Positions 25,404-37,755 of a stretch of DNA of 64,000 nucleotides are shown here, piece after piece; position 1 is the first letter of the stretch; every line of letters starts with the position of its first letter. Position numbers and translations under genes: made by a program. A model generated the notes under the pieces. That model saw only the letters and a program-made list of their open reading frames with translations. It made no database searches and was not told the DNA's origin. Origin of the DNA: Corylus avellana (Eukaryota > Streptophyta > Magnoliopsida > Fagales > Betulaceae); NCBI RefSeq assembly GCF_901000735.1, contig NC_081549.1, forward strand, positions 22,209,584-22,273,583, read 5' to 3'.

Positions 25404-26040
25404 GAAATTAAATTTTTACATCTTGATCAGGGTTGTCGGCAAAGAAGTTTTGCAGTAAGGGGCGGCGTCATGATTTGCCTTCCATGCCTGCTAGTGGAGG
25501 CACAAACTTGGGTGAAGAAGCTAAAGAAGCATGACACCCGTGAAGAAGAAAAAGAAGATGACGACATATCAATACTTTGGTAGAGTTAGGTTTTTTTTTA
25601 AATATTTTACTTGATGTGTTTAGCTTGGAAAAAAGCTGAGGTGGGAGTATTAGTTTGCATAATAATATGACTTGAAAAATTCAAGTGAGCTTTTTAAAAG
25701 TCATAAATAAATATGACATGTGTCATAATTTTATTAGATGTGATGTGGCACACTAACAGAATTCGTTAAGTCAATGAATGAAATTTAATTAGGGAGTAAA
25801 TTGTAAATCAAGTAAACCATAATAACTAATTTTACATTTTTTCCTTTATATTATACACACAAGCCCAATTATTTTAACAAATCTAACAACTCAGCCCATG
25901 TGTAAGCCCAAGCCCATTATTCATGCTAACGGCCTTCAGCAACACTTGCATCATAACTTATTAACAACCCACATGCCTCTATAAAAAAAATTTAATTTAT
26001 TAAAAAATAAAAACCCTAAAAATTCAAGAAAAACAAAAAA
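25404..26040. other. Intergenic, upstream of the F-box gene
   Basis: A 72-aa frame ending at 25583 has no domain signature. The rest is AT-rich, passing into a CT-rich leader at about 26050. Likely contains the promoter of the F-box gene. No clear TATA box chosen. Confidence 0.4.
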
Positions 26041-26049
26041 AAAAACCCC

Positions 26050-26266
26050 GCTCAGTGCCGCTGAATCATTTTTGAGTCTTTCAAATCTCTTATTTCCCTC
26101 TCACTCTCAGTTTCGTCTTCCACTCTCCCGCGGCGTGAGACCGAAGCCCACAACCGTTGCCTAGCCTTCCTCTCGGCGCACTCGTCACCGACGCCAACTC
26201 GCTGGCTCGCACCCCTCTCTCTTCGCCTTCTGATCTGATATTCTCGCAGTTCCCTCCGTCCTCCAG
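26050..26266 (+). other. Probable non-coding first exon (5'UTR) of the F-box gene
   Basis: A CT-rich, relatively GC-rich stretch typical of a plant 5'UTR ends in ctccag|gttcgg, a good donor at 26267. The matching acceptor would be tttatttctcttag|tgaaac at 27654/27655, 23 bp before the ATG. The exon 5' end is a guess. Supported by composition and splice consensus only. Confidence 0.45.
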
Positions 26267-27677
26267 GTTCGGATCCTAAGCTAATACTTTTGTTCTTTTT
26301 TCTCTCTGTTCTAAATCTTGATTTTGATAGCGTCAGAGAAATCCGCCCCCGCAAATCTCAGAAAGAAAAAGCCAAGAACGAAAACATTATGAGTGATAGT
26401 ATTGGCTTCCTGCCTAGAGATGCTTATAAGTTCGAAAAGAGTTGTCCATTTAGGCTTTCTGGTTAGAACCATTATCTAAATTTGCAATATATACTAGGGT
26501 TGCTATATATATATATATATAGTCCGGATTTTTTCTAGGGCTGAATTTTATGGAGTAATTTTTGTTTAGTTATATATATTGGTCGCTTTTCATTTAATTT
26601 TTGTATAGTGATATCCATGAACATGTCTTATTCTGGGTTAATATTTGTTAATTCTTTAGGTATGTACGCTTTTCTGCCTTTAGATATTTGTCTTTTCCGA
26701 GATTTCATATACCCCTTGGTTCCGCATGAACCAAATTTATTTCCTCATCCATTTGTTCAACAATTACATGAATACTGGATATCGAAAATTGTGACATAGT
26801 ACAAGTCTGCAGACACACCCGTATTTTGCATTTCTTAGTTTCCTTTGCTTGCATACATACAAGAATAATAAAGATCATTTTAGACATACAAGAAATTAAC
26901 GATAATTTCAATTGATGACTGAAAATTTAATATTCTTTCCCATATTTTTTTCTCTAGAATTTTAGTAAATAATGATTTTTGACCTTTTCACGCTTTATGT
27001 AGATAGTCTTGTATATTATTCTACATTTTCTCATATTACCACGTCTAGTATGAACTGTTTCTACTCTCTCTGGAGACCGTAACAAACTTAAATCCAGCTA
27101 TCTTTCTTAGTTTTCTTTGATTGTTTGCATGCCAAGGTGCTCAAGCATATCTATAAACATATAACCAATAGAAGTCTCCTACTACCAAAACACCAACAAT
27201 TTGGTGCATCTCTTCACCATATTTTATCTTGTTGCTTTTTTTGTTTGTTCCCCACCTATTGATTAGTACATGAACATGATCAATTTGGAATGCTTTATCG
27301 AGATGGTATATTTTATGATTAATCTAGAATTTTTGTTGGCAGCATATCTAATTTCACCTCCTGTTATTTGTAAAGAAATGCATTAATTTTAACGGTAATA
27401 ATAGTAGTAATGTTGATGATATCAATGAGCTCTAGATCAAATGCCACCTTTTGCCCAATAAGAACAAGACGGAGGGTTAAGTTGTGAGTTTGAAACTCAT
27501 TGATATCATCAACATTTCTATTATTATTGCCATTAAAATTAATGCTATTGAATTGTTGATGATATAATAACATTAAACTACAAAAGAGATAGCTTCTTTT
27601 GTTTTACATTTTCTTGAACCTTACAAGTAGTTATGTGTCCTTTATTTCTCTTAGTGAAACAGGAATATTTTATTATC

Positions 27678-30600
27678 ATGGAAAAGCAGCCTAAACCAGT
27701 GGCATGTTCTTCTGTGTCTCAATCTAAAGGAAATCTTGTAGAGAGTAGTGACAGAATCAGCATTCTTCTAGACCGTATTGCTCTTCACATCCTTTCATTT
27801 CTCATGATGGAGGATATTGCACGATTGAGCGTAGTGTCAAAGCGGTGGCGAGCATTATGCATATCTATTCCATCCTTGACTTTTGATGGCATGAAATATG
27901 AACACAACCGTCGTAAACACGATTGCTTTATGGATTTTCTTGATAGGTTCATCTTTCGACGCAGTGAAATAAAGATGCCGCAGTTTTGTGTTCGTTGGAT
28001 ATCTGACAAGTGGTATCTGGAAGGATATCGTGTTCTCACATGGTTGCATTATGCAGTTAGGTCTAATGTGGAAGTGCTTGATCTCGAACTCAATATACGC
28101 AGTGCAGGAATTCTTCAAATGCCACTTGATGTTTTTCGTTGTGAATCCTTGAGGTTTCTAACTGTGGATTTGCATGGACGGGTTTTGCAACTACCACCCT
28201 CAAATGGATTCACGAAGCTTCAATCGTTAACTCTAAAACGTGTTCGAGTTCTTGACAAGCTTTTTGTGGAACATGTCTTGTCTTTTTGCGAGTCCCTTAA
28301 TAAATTATGCCTTGATAATGTTACAGGGATAAGTAACATCAACATCAGGTCCTCATCTCTAAAATATCTGGAAATTAGGAGCTATGACTATAATGACCTC
28401 TTCCATATTGATGTCTCGGTGGAGCTACTTGATGAGTTGATAGTAGGCTGGAAATTTACTCCCTCTGGCGACAGATCACTGAAAATTGCTGCTCCCCACC
28501 TCAAATATTTGACATGGGATGGATTTGGGCCAGATCACTATGTTTTGGGGAACTTAGAGTGTTTACGTTCTTTTGCATTAAGTCTTGAAGAGCTTTCTAG
28601 CTCCTCGTACTTGGTGGAGTGTTTCAAGAGTGTGAAACGGATTGAAGATCTAGTGATACATGTGCAGTGTCTTAAGGTAAGGAAACCCATGATTTCAAAC
28701 TCTGATCTTCACCCACTTTGGTAAGAATTTCAATGCTGAGAACTTATCTTGCAGTGAAATGCTTGAGGAAATATAGGTTTTTCCAAAATTTGTTTGCTTG
28801 TGAGAGAGTATGTTGGCAGCCATCTTATTTATATGAGTAGGACAAAGCCATAACAAATAATTTGTTACAAGGATGTCATGGCTGAGTTTTTTGTAGAAAG
28901 CCTGTTATGGATGAGCCTTAGGGAAGTGGTCTATACTAATTACAGATAGAGATTGCTATGTTGGTGATGGTGAATTCATCTTTGTGTTAGAAACAGATAT
29001 TTAAAAGTACATATGGAGCATTATATGATGGAAATTCATTTCAGGGAACTTTTGTTATTTTGGAATCAAAACCAGTTGGACAATTAGGTAAATTTTAGCC
29101 TGTTTATGTCACATAAAGGTCCTTTTGAAGGCACTTTCATCGCCATTGGGTGGTTGTTAAAACTTGGATTTTGTATTTGTTTGTTTATCATTGGAGTAAT
29201 GCTATATATTATATTTTTATCTCACAATTATCTTACAATGATGATGTAGCAGCTTCAACCAACCATTGCGTTTAAAAAGAAAAAAGAAAAAAGAATTGAT
29301 CCAAGAGTTGGTTAGAATGGCCACATCATCATTGTGGGATAAAAATGTGGTATATGGCATTACTCTTATGTTTGAGCTTCTATAAAATTACAAAAATGTG
29401 AAAGTAACTATCATGTCTTATTGAGTTTATGGTTATAGTTAAATAAAATTGTAGATCGAGTCTGCTAGATATTTACATGTAAACTATGTTCCTGAAAAGA
29501 TTATAAGGATATGTAAACGGTATAATAGCATTTAACTATAGAGTAATAAAAAATATTAAAGAAATTAGGAAAGCTCAATATAATTGTTTACTGGTTGGGT
29601 AGAAACTATGGAGCCCAATGGCTTTATTAAACTTAATTTGGCTTTTATGGTTATGATATGGATCTGAGGGTGTGGAAAAACATTGTCTTCCCACACCCTC
29701 AGTGTGGAAATGTTTTCAGTCCTAACAGCTAATAAAATTTTTACAATCCGTAATATTCTTTTAACCAAGCATTAGGAAAATGGGATGATGATGACTTTCT
29801 TTTGTGAAATAGTTTTTTTGCAAGGACTTACCTTATGTATGTTTTCATTTACCCAAAAAATAATGAAAAAACTAGAGGAAAAAAATCACTTTTTATTGAA
29901 ATGATTTGAGCAATAATATTTTCGAATTTATGTATCAAATAATGTATTTCTAGCATTCAATTTCTCCAAGGACATATAGAATCTTTTGGAAGCTAATTTG
30001 TACTTGGTTATTAATTTGATAGTTTTATTCACGAATCTGTTGTCTTCATTATTCTTCCTTGTTTCATGGCAAGGATGTCTGTTCAAATATCATTCTAATA
30101 ATTGACATTCGTGATGTTGTAGGCATTACTAAAGGCAGGCATGCTGCCAATTCTTTGGGAGTGTTTACATAGTTTGCGTATAAACTTTAGCTCTTCAGAT
30201 GGTATGGATGATGATCTAGTCCCAGCAATAGCCTTACTTCTGCACGGATTTTCTAATTTACAGGACTTGCACATAACATGTTGGAACGACCCTAAATGTG
30301 AAGCTTATTTTAGAGAAAAGGTACCCCATATGATGTCTTATGTGCACACGAACCCACGCAATGATGCATGTTAAAGTAGTTTGTATTCTTCCCGTATTTC
30401 TCTTGTATATTTCTTGTGTACTTGGGTGTGTGCTCATTTACTGACCATAAAAAAAAGTAATTTGTAGTTCTTGTGTATCTTATTCATTAAAATTCCATTC
30501 TGAAAAATGGAAGATCTATAGATCTCCAATCACAAATAGAGCCATTTGGGTACCCAATAATGGGGTATTTCCCAAACAAGGACCTACTCCAAATTCATGG

Positions 30601-31650
30601 TTTCAATAATTCCTCTAAAAGACTTTGTGTTGTACTAGATCTATTACAGAAAATGGTTTTCAGTGAGTACATTGCAGTCAGAACTAGTGTTTTGGGACCT
30701 GAATGACATTGGTTGGGGATTTGAACAATCATAAATTTGTACTGAAGCTTTGAATAGTGTTCCTTAATTTGCTGAGGATTTTAGTTTTATTGGTTGTTAT
30801 TAACACCATTGGTTGTGATTTAGAAGTGCTGAACCTTGGTAGAAGAGGGATTCTTATGAATTGAATGGCTGTGGCTGTGGCTGTGGCTGTGAATTAGATT
30901 TATTTTTCTTCCTCCAAAGGAATTAAAAAGGGGCATAGCAGAGGAGTTAGTAGTGACTTATGGTAAATTTTCTCTATTCTCAGAGTAGAAAGAGGTGCAC
31001 ATTTGGCAATTCTCATTGAGGTGGGGTGTATCTCTCACCTCCAACTGAAATTGTGGTGTCTATGTGAACTGAGATTCTTGGCCCCTTGGGTATATGAGAA
31101 CAAAGCATATAGACTCTGCCAATCCTAGAATCTATTATTTTGTTGATAATTTCCAAACCCTTAATTGCATTTATTTGAAATGTTATGCTATCATAGATTG
31201 CTCATATTTTGTAGTGGCTTCTCATGACAGGCTGCCCAATTTGACCGGCCAGTTACAGTCACCCCCTCCCCCCAGTCAAAAAAAAAAAAAAAAACAAGTG
31301 ACAGTCTGGTCTCAGAAACAGTAACTGGAAAAATTCTAACAGTCGTTTTATGATCTTTGTTTTTTTAGGCGAGACCATTGCCCGAGAAGGCATCTGGATT
31401 TAACACAACATATTGGGTATCCAAAAGGTTGACGAGTATTCGTCGTTTGAAGAGGGTAAAGATGGAGCTTATGAAAGGGCTTCTTTATGGCAAAAATTCA
31501 TCGGAGCTGCTAAAGTATATCTTCAAGCATGCCAGAAGGTTGGAGCAGATAGACGTTGTTTGTCCATCTTCCTGGAAATCATATATTCTTGCGAAGATCA
31601 CTGAATGTGGGGTGGCTTCAACTGTTAGAGTTTGTGTCGTTTGTAAGTAG
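27678..31650 (+). CDS. F-box/LRR/FBD protein
   Basis: Probable substrate-recognition subunit of an SCF (SKP1-CUL1-F-box) ubiquitin ligase. Exons 27678-28676, 30123-30320 and 31369-31650, all phase 0, give 492 aa. The F-box lies near residues 27-72 (DRISILLDRIALHILSFL, then RLSVVSKRWRALC). Irregular leucine-rich repeats follow (VEVLDLELNI, LRFLTVDL, LQSLTLKRVRVLD, LNKLCLDNV, LKYLEIRS, LKYLTWDGF). The C-terminal exon (LTSIRRLKRVKMELMKG, YIFKHARRLEQIDVVCPS) resembles an FBD tail. An ATG 45 bp upstream is in frame, but I chose 27678 because the earlier ATG would fall inside the inferred 5'UTR intron. Intron 1 carries a MITE (29194-29365). This is a very large, fast-evolving plant family, so no orthologue or substrate can be named. 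Confidence 0.88.
29194..29365. mobile_element. Mutator-like MITE, GAGTAATG family, in F-box intron 1
   Basis: The left end gagtaatgctatatattata and the right end, reverse-complemented (gagtaatgccatataccaca), continue as inverted repeats for ~55 bp (ttttatctcacaa... atgatgatgtagc / ttttatcccacaatgatgatgtggc). Flanking 9-mers ttatcattg and ttatgtttg match at seven of nine positions, in line with a 9-bp Mutator-type duplication. The insertion is intronic and does not touch splice sites. Confidence 0.75.
30867..30892. repeat. (GGCTGT)n hexanucleotide microsatellite in F-box intron 2
   Basis: About four perfect tandem ggctgt units within intron 2. A likely polymorphic marker with no evident function. 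Confidence 0.85.
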
Positions 31651-34600
31651 ACATTTTATACGTCCAATGGTTTTTTTACCATCATATGTGGAGATTCGAA
31701 CTTGGGGTAGACGCTTAAAACTTGATTTTACATAAGACATGTTTGATAAAGTAATATTAAAAAGGAAATATGAGTCATATTTTTAACTAGTATAGTTTTT
31801 CTTTTTCTTTTTTTATCAAGAATACAAAGGTATAATTTTTGAGAAATGCTAAATTCAATGGCGATTTTCATTGTCATGTGTGAAAGTAAGCATTTGGGAG
31901 TTTGTGAAGTATTTCTCATTTTTTTAATCAAGACTACCATTTAAGGTATGGTGTTCTAGTGGATACAATAGGGTTAATGACATGAAATTATATTGATCTT
32001 TAGATTATTTTGACACAATTTGTTGCATCCAAATAAAAATAGGAAGGAATGGGAGAATTCTAAAGGAAAATTTTATATTTCATCTCTTGGTTCTTCTTTC
32101 TTCTTTTTTATTTTTTAAAATTATTATTGGATTCATATGGGTCCTACACATGGACTCTACAAATCCAATGTGATTTTGAAAAGTGGGAGAATGAGAGAAA
32201 AACCAAAGAAGAATATATAAGAAGAGATCCGCTCTCACTTAATGTTTTTCCTAATTTATTGAAAATAGCGATAGTTTTTTGTCCAATTAAAAAAGCTGCA
32301 TACTTGCAGTTCTCAAGGTTATTATTGTTAGTTTGGAAACCTCGAGGAAGACAAGGCAGTCTTCAATAATATCATATGAATAGCTTCTTTGGATTATTCT
32401 GAACTTGAGGGTATGAAATTTGGCTGCCTACCTTTAGCTTTTTGGGTTAAACATCCATATGCTGTCTTTAGCATGTGGTTTCTAGGTCTATGCATTGATT
32501 CATAGAGAAGAGGGAATTTACATGCTTGGACGCATGCATAATTGTGTGATCTAACTAAGAAGAGTTATATTTCAAGTTGGACTAAAGTGTGAGTGTGGTG
32601 ATCCTATCACATTTATGTATACGAGAGAAAAAAAAAAAAAAAAAATTCAAATACAAAATACAAATTTATGATTCAGTTGATCAGATGGCGGAGTTCAGTC
32701 AACGAATACTTTTAGGGAGAGTTGCTAGAGGGGAACTCTCCAATGCTTAAGTTAATAAATAAATGGTTTGACGCTCTAAAAGAGTTTAGAATTTGTGTAT
32801 GAAATTAAATGTTAGGTTGTGGCTAGAATGAAAATATCACTAGTTTATTGGTCGGTTATGGCCTGAGCCAAATTTTGCACCAAATTTTACACTTTGACAA
32901 GTTATGACCTTAGCTAGATTATATGCTTAAAATCATAGGCGGAATAGTTATCCTCTGCGCTACAATTACAACATTCTTTAGCTAACCATTGTGCTGATGT
33001 AGTTGGTCGAGTTATTTAGTTTTTTTTTTTGGTTGAATCATATTGCTTGTTCTTTGTTTTGTTCCCTTGCATTGGCCTTTGTGGTCTAGCCGAACTTGTT
33101 TGCTTTTTGGCTCAGATTGGAGATTATTTTGGAGTCGGAGTTTGGTTTCATTTGCTATAAGGAGTAGAAGATTAAGATAAAATATTTTTATGAAAAAAAA
33201 AAGTTTTTCTTCCATTTCAGCTATTGGACTAAGAGGCTTTGAATTATCACGAGTGGCTTTGACACTCCTAGCCTTCAAGGGCAATGAATCGACCCTTGTG
33301 GGTTTGTGACTTGACAACTAGGTAGATTGGCACCCAACACCTAACACACTCATTGGATCACTCCCTGACCCATCTCATTGCTAAGATCCTTTGTATAGAC
33401 AGAGACTGAACCAACCCCATCATTGACTCCATTTTGGATTTTCTTTACTATATATTGACCATGACTCTAATAAACACCAATCAATTTTGGCTTTTAATTC
33501 TATTTTACAAGGTGGAGAATGGTCATGGGATGGAATCACGGGGCCAGAGTAGCCCCCTTCCATGAAATTTTTCCTTCAATCTTAACCAAAAGTTCATGAA
33601 TTATGCGGAATTATTAATAATTTGAGTAGAACCCACTAAAAAGTCACAGACCGACCCTCCAAGGCCTTGATTCTGATTTCGTCTCTACGAATGGTGTCAC
33701 TCAAAACAAAGTCTTGATGTGGTTCTATAAGTTCAATTATAGAGGAGGCAAATCCTTATTAAAAACAAAATTGGTGAGACACATTTAGTGAATGAATTTT
33801 TTTTATTTGAAAAGTTTGGCTAAATTAGGATCCCAATCCCCAACAATTTTCTATTCAAATTGTTAGGAAGCAAATGTGAGAGAGTTTCTATTTAGAGCAT
33901 TAGCAGCAGATGCCCTATATACCATTCTCTTCCCTATGTTTAGGGAAAATTTAAAAAAAAATTACAAAAACGTACCCACATCAGAAGCCCTATATTTAAC
34001 CTACACTAAGAGGTATCTACAGTGTTTTTCAATGCATTGAGAAACACTGTAGATACTCAATGCTTTATTAAATTATAAACAAATAATTCTCTCTCCTCTC
34101 TTTTTCACGCGTCCCCAACAATTCTCTATCCTCTCTTATTCTCTCTGTTGGGCGTTGGAACTGATTGCAATGATAAAGAAATAGCTAGTATTTAATTGAT
34201 ATAAGGAAAAAGAAGAAAGAGAAAATAATAATAATAAAGATAAGAGTAAAAAATTGTATTTAATTGATATAGGAAAAAATAAGGGAATAAGTGTTTTTTT
34301 TTAAAAGGAATCAAAAAGTAGTTTTATTTCCTAAATTTAAGAAAAATGGTTGGAAATGTGCTGCTACTGTTCTAAAGTGGGTGGGCTGCTCGAAACCTAT
34401 TTGGACAAGTGGCCTCTACATAAAACTTTTTAGCAAAAAAGTTGCTGGGATTTTGAGCCATAAAAAAGCATATCGAGCCATATCAAACCAATTTAAGCTT
34501 GAAAATGAAACTCCTCCTACCGAGAAGGCCACTCAATGACACAAGATGGTTTGAGTGGATGAAAATGGAGGTAAAGAAGCAAATGCGATAAATGCCATTA

Positions 34601-36160
34601 ATGCATATATCTCATTGAAGGGATCTTCCCTACTTCTACCGGACAGGAAGACTGAAAAATCCAGCAAAGCATGGAAGTGGCAAGTTCCCATCCATATGAG
34701 CTTTCAGTTCATTGTACACCCAATAATTTTGTTGTGTGGGGGCTTTACTTAGGTTACGAGAATGTCCAGACTCCATGTACACGAGGGTTTCTTGGTTGGA
34801 TACAACTGTTGCCCTTAAATGCATGGCTACGTACACAAGATCATTGTCTTATAATATCTAGTAATTTTAATATGGAATAAGAAAGGGGACCATTCAAATG
34901 TCTATTCATATGATTTGATTGATGGGTCATTTGCAATATTTTTGAGTGTCGGTTGACTGATTCTTCAAATTTTTAATAATTTATTATTTAAATTGTTAAC
35001 AATTCGGATAATAATTGTATGAAAATTCATATGGGACTCAAACAAGTGTATGGATAATTTAAAATTTGTTTGAATATGTTGGTTCCAAATCAAATTGCTA
35101 ACCATTCGAATAACTCAACTGTTGAGGATAGAGCATGATTAGATATGACCCTGCTTATGAAACTTGGATTATTATGACTTTATTACGACACAAGTTTTTA
35201 CGTGATATAACATTATAACATAAGAAAGAGTTAATTAGAAAAGAAGATAAAGAAGTCATTCATTTCATTGCACACGTCAAAGGCATTCATTACAGTATTA
35301 TTATAAGTTTTTTATAAATTGATGTGATAAATTATAGTTGGAGATAAAATGAAAAAAAAAAAAAAAAAAAAAATTAGGGATAAAAGTGTCGGATCCCTTT
35401 CAAAGAGATCGGACGAGGCTATTTTGGGGACTTGGAATATACACGCACGGTGAAAGACGAAAGAGATGGTGTGGCTACCTCCATCGGTTGCTTTCCAAAA
35501 GGACGAGACATTTAAAACAGTCAACCTGCTAGCCTGGCATCTTGGAGCGGCAGCTAGGCATCAAATTTATTTTCGAGAAGATGACAAAACTCTCCCTCAC
35601 TTTTTCCGCTTTACTCTTGATTTATCAATGCCCGTTTCTTTTGTTTTCTTTCCACTGAAATAGAAATTTTTGGAGTTTTAAGACGTACAGATTAGAGGTC
35701 GCTTTCATAACGACATGCATGAATTATTCTTATTACAAGAGTTGGGTGGAGCTATATATATTGTTTATTCTGAAAAGAAAAGAGGGCAAATATGGCAAGC
35801 ATGCTCACTTGGGTCAGATTTATATATTCACGACAATAACAAGAATAACAATAATGTTTATAATGTTACAGCAGCAAATATGGTAAGCAAAATTATACTT
35901 AAAAAAAAAAGAAAAAAAAGAAAGGAAGATAGGAAATAAACAGAATGGATGCATAAGGTGGGCAGAGATAACACTAACCCTAGTTTGCAATTGTGAAAAT
36001 GTTAAATGTTACAATTAAAGTATGAAATAAATTTTGGCGAGCAATCGATTCTGTGTGTGGCAAGTTCAGAAAGACCCAAACAAACATTCCAGAAAAATCA
36101 ATTTCAAGCATATACCCAAAGAACTATGGAATAATCGTATATATTTTATGATAACACTTG
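31651..36160. other. Long intergenic stretch without a gene
   Basis: AT-rich DNA with short accidental ORFs only. At 34018-34054 there is a compact hairpin (ctacagtgtttttcaatgca / tgcattgagaaacactgtag) inside a segment from 'gagcattagcagcagatgcc' (33896) that looks like one end of a decayed MITE. Poly-A/T tracts lie at 31278, 32629, 35350 and 35900. Nothing coding was recognised. Confidence 0.55.
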
Positions 36161-36524
36161 TGTTAAATTATCAATTTATCAGTTGTCCTATAAACTTAAG
36201 TTTTTAGGATAAATAGTAATTTAAGATGGTATCGGAGCTAAATGTCATGAGATTGAGCCTTAACTCCGCCAAATCACCCTCTATTTAAATGAAATACTCC
36301 ACGTGTTGGGCATCTCCTGAGTTTGAGCCCACACGTGAAGACGAGTGTTAAAGTAATGATTATAACTCCGCCAAATCACCCTCCATTTAAATGAAATATT
36401 CTACGTGTTGGGCATCACTTGAGTTTGAGCTCACACGTGAAGACGAGTGTTAAAATAATGATTAAGTGATTAAATTTATCTCTTCCTATAAGTATAAGCT
36501 TTTGAGATAATTGATAATTTAACA
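36161..36524 (+). mobile_element. TRIM-like element with a 102-bp internal duplication
   Basis: Terminal repeats tgttaaattatcaatttatc (36161 to about 36225) and tgttaaaataatgattaagt, ending taatttaaca (36448-36524), flank a non-coding interior. TGGTATCGGAGC at 36227-36238 is a near-perfect initiator tRNA-Met primer-binding site. The interior segment from 'actccgccaaatcaccctc' recurs after 102 bp and includes the start of a terminal repeat (gtgttaaagtaatga), so the element looks like a partial tandem copy. Related pieces lie at 44634-44970 and 61460-61580. Confidence 0.72.
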
Positions 36525-37193
36525 ATTTGCTCGATCAAGTAAGTGATAAAAGAAAAACTCTTTTAGTTTTATATCTCATGAGGCATGATAAAGGCACAAC
36601 TTTTGCCCAATTTTCCTCTTATTTTTTATTTATTTATTTATTTAAAAAAAAAAAAAAATTCTGACGCAATAACATCCTAAAATACGAAATAAAAAAATGA
36701 TCACGTAAGATGTTATTGCTTAAGAATTTTTTTTTTTAATTTTTAATTTTGTTTTTTAAAAAATGACCACATAAAGAAAAAATTGGACCAAAGTTATGCA
36801 AAAAAGTTGTGCTTTTATCATTTCTCTTATCTCATTCTAGAAAACTATCATCTTGTCTCTTGTCCCCAAAAAAGCACTGAGCTTAGTATTTATTTATTGA
36901 GAAATGCGATAATGCAATAAAAATGTCATTTTTGGCCTATAAAGTCTTAGGTAACAAGAGGCTATAAGCTCTATTCGTAATTACTTTGATCTCACCTATT
37001 GATGAGCCTATGACCTCTTACTATTTAAGACTTTTATGGATAAAAAATAATTTTTTTATTGCACTATAGTATATCTCAATCCAAACCATATGATCTTCCA
37101 TGTCATTGAAAGACAATTAATCACGACCACACACGTCATCTTCAAGCCATAACTCGTTCCACCAGCCCACCCTTTTGGCTTCTTCACTTCTCC
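36525..37193. other. Intergenic, upstream of WI12-like gene
   Basis: Contains an inverted pair around 36590-36800 (gcacaacttttgcccaattt versus aaattggaccaaagttatgc, then aaaaagttgtgc) that encloses poly-A/T, probably another small foldback element. Promoter side of the WI12-like gene from about 37080, with acgtcat-type motifs. Confidence 0.5.
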
Positions 37194-37200
37194 TATAAAT
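37194..37200 (+). promoter_or_regulatory. Probable TATA box of the WI12-like gene
   Basis: TATAAAT 58 bp upstream of the ATG at 37258, giving a short leader (ctccactcgccatgaacacc). A 'cacacacgtcatcttc' motif 70 bp further up contains ACGT cores seen in stress-responsive promoters; its function is inferred only. Confidence 0.6.
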
Positions 37201-37257
37201 AGGCTCCACTCGCCATGAACACCTCACTCGGACTTCACTCTTTTACTTCCGGAAAAC

Positions 37258-37755
37258 ATGGCAGATGGTGAAATTCAAACGTTGGATCAGTCCAATCCAA
37301 AGGCCCGAGAAACGCAAAGAGAAACGGAAAACAAGGCAACCGTGAGCCTGCTTTACAAGGCGTTGGCGCATGGAGAAACGGAGGCGGTGGCGGGGCTCCT
37401 TGCAAACGACCTCGAATACTGGTTCCACGGGCCCCCACGGTGCCAGCACATGATGAGGGTGCTGACGGGGGAGTCGGCCGGCGGCAAGGAGTTTGCGTTT
37501 GAGCCGAGGAGCATAACGGCGATCGGCGATGACTGTGTGATCGCCGAGGGCTGGGAAGGCGCGCAAGCTTATTGGGTGCACGTGTGGAGTGTGAAAGACG
37601 GAGTGATAACGCAGTTCAGGGAGTATTTTAACACGTGGCTGACGGTGTGGGATCTCCGGCCATGGGAGGTTGGTCACGTGAGTGACGCACTTTGGCAGAG
37701 CCAGCCTCGAGACCTGTACAGTCGTTCTTTGCCGGGTCTTATGCTGGCTATTTAG
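37258..37755 (+). CDS. SAG20: Wound-induced protein WI12 / senescence-associated SAG20-like
   Basis: Intronless, 165 aa, of the plant WI12/WUN1 group with a SnoaL/NTF2-like alpha+beta fold. Recognisable segments: ENKATVSLLYKALAHGETEA (helix 1), VAGLLANDLEYWFHGPP, FEPRSITAIGDDCVIAEGWE and YWVHVWSVKDGVITQFREYF, then NTWLTVWDLRP. The length fits the family. Family members are induced by wounding, jasmonate or senescence; their biochemical role is not established. The start is the only ATG upstream of the conserved core and follows a good TATA box. The coding GC is high relative to its surroundings, enough to create a 174-codon antisense frame (37243-37767) that I regard as a shadow. Confidence 0.88.
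   Translation: MADGEIQTLDQSNPKARETQRETENKATVSLLYKALAHGETEAVAGLLANDLEYWFHGPPRCQHMMRVLTGESAGGKEFAFEPRSITAIGDDCVIAEGWEGAQAYWVHVWSVKDGVITQFREYFNTWLTVWDLRPWEVGHVSDALWQSQPRDLYSRSLPGLMLAI

Noticed and set aside
27633..27677. Upstream in-frame ATG for the F-box protein
   Set aside because: It precedes a strong acceptor (tttatttctcttag at 27641-27654), so it would lie in the 5'UTR intron. The extra residues (MCPLFLLVKQEYFII) are not part of the F-box fold.
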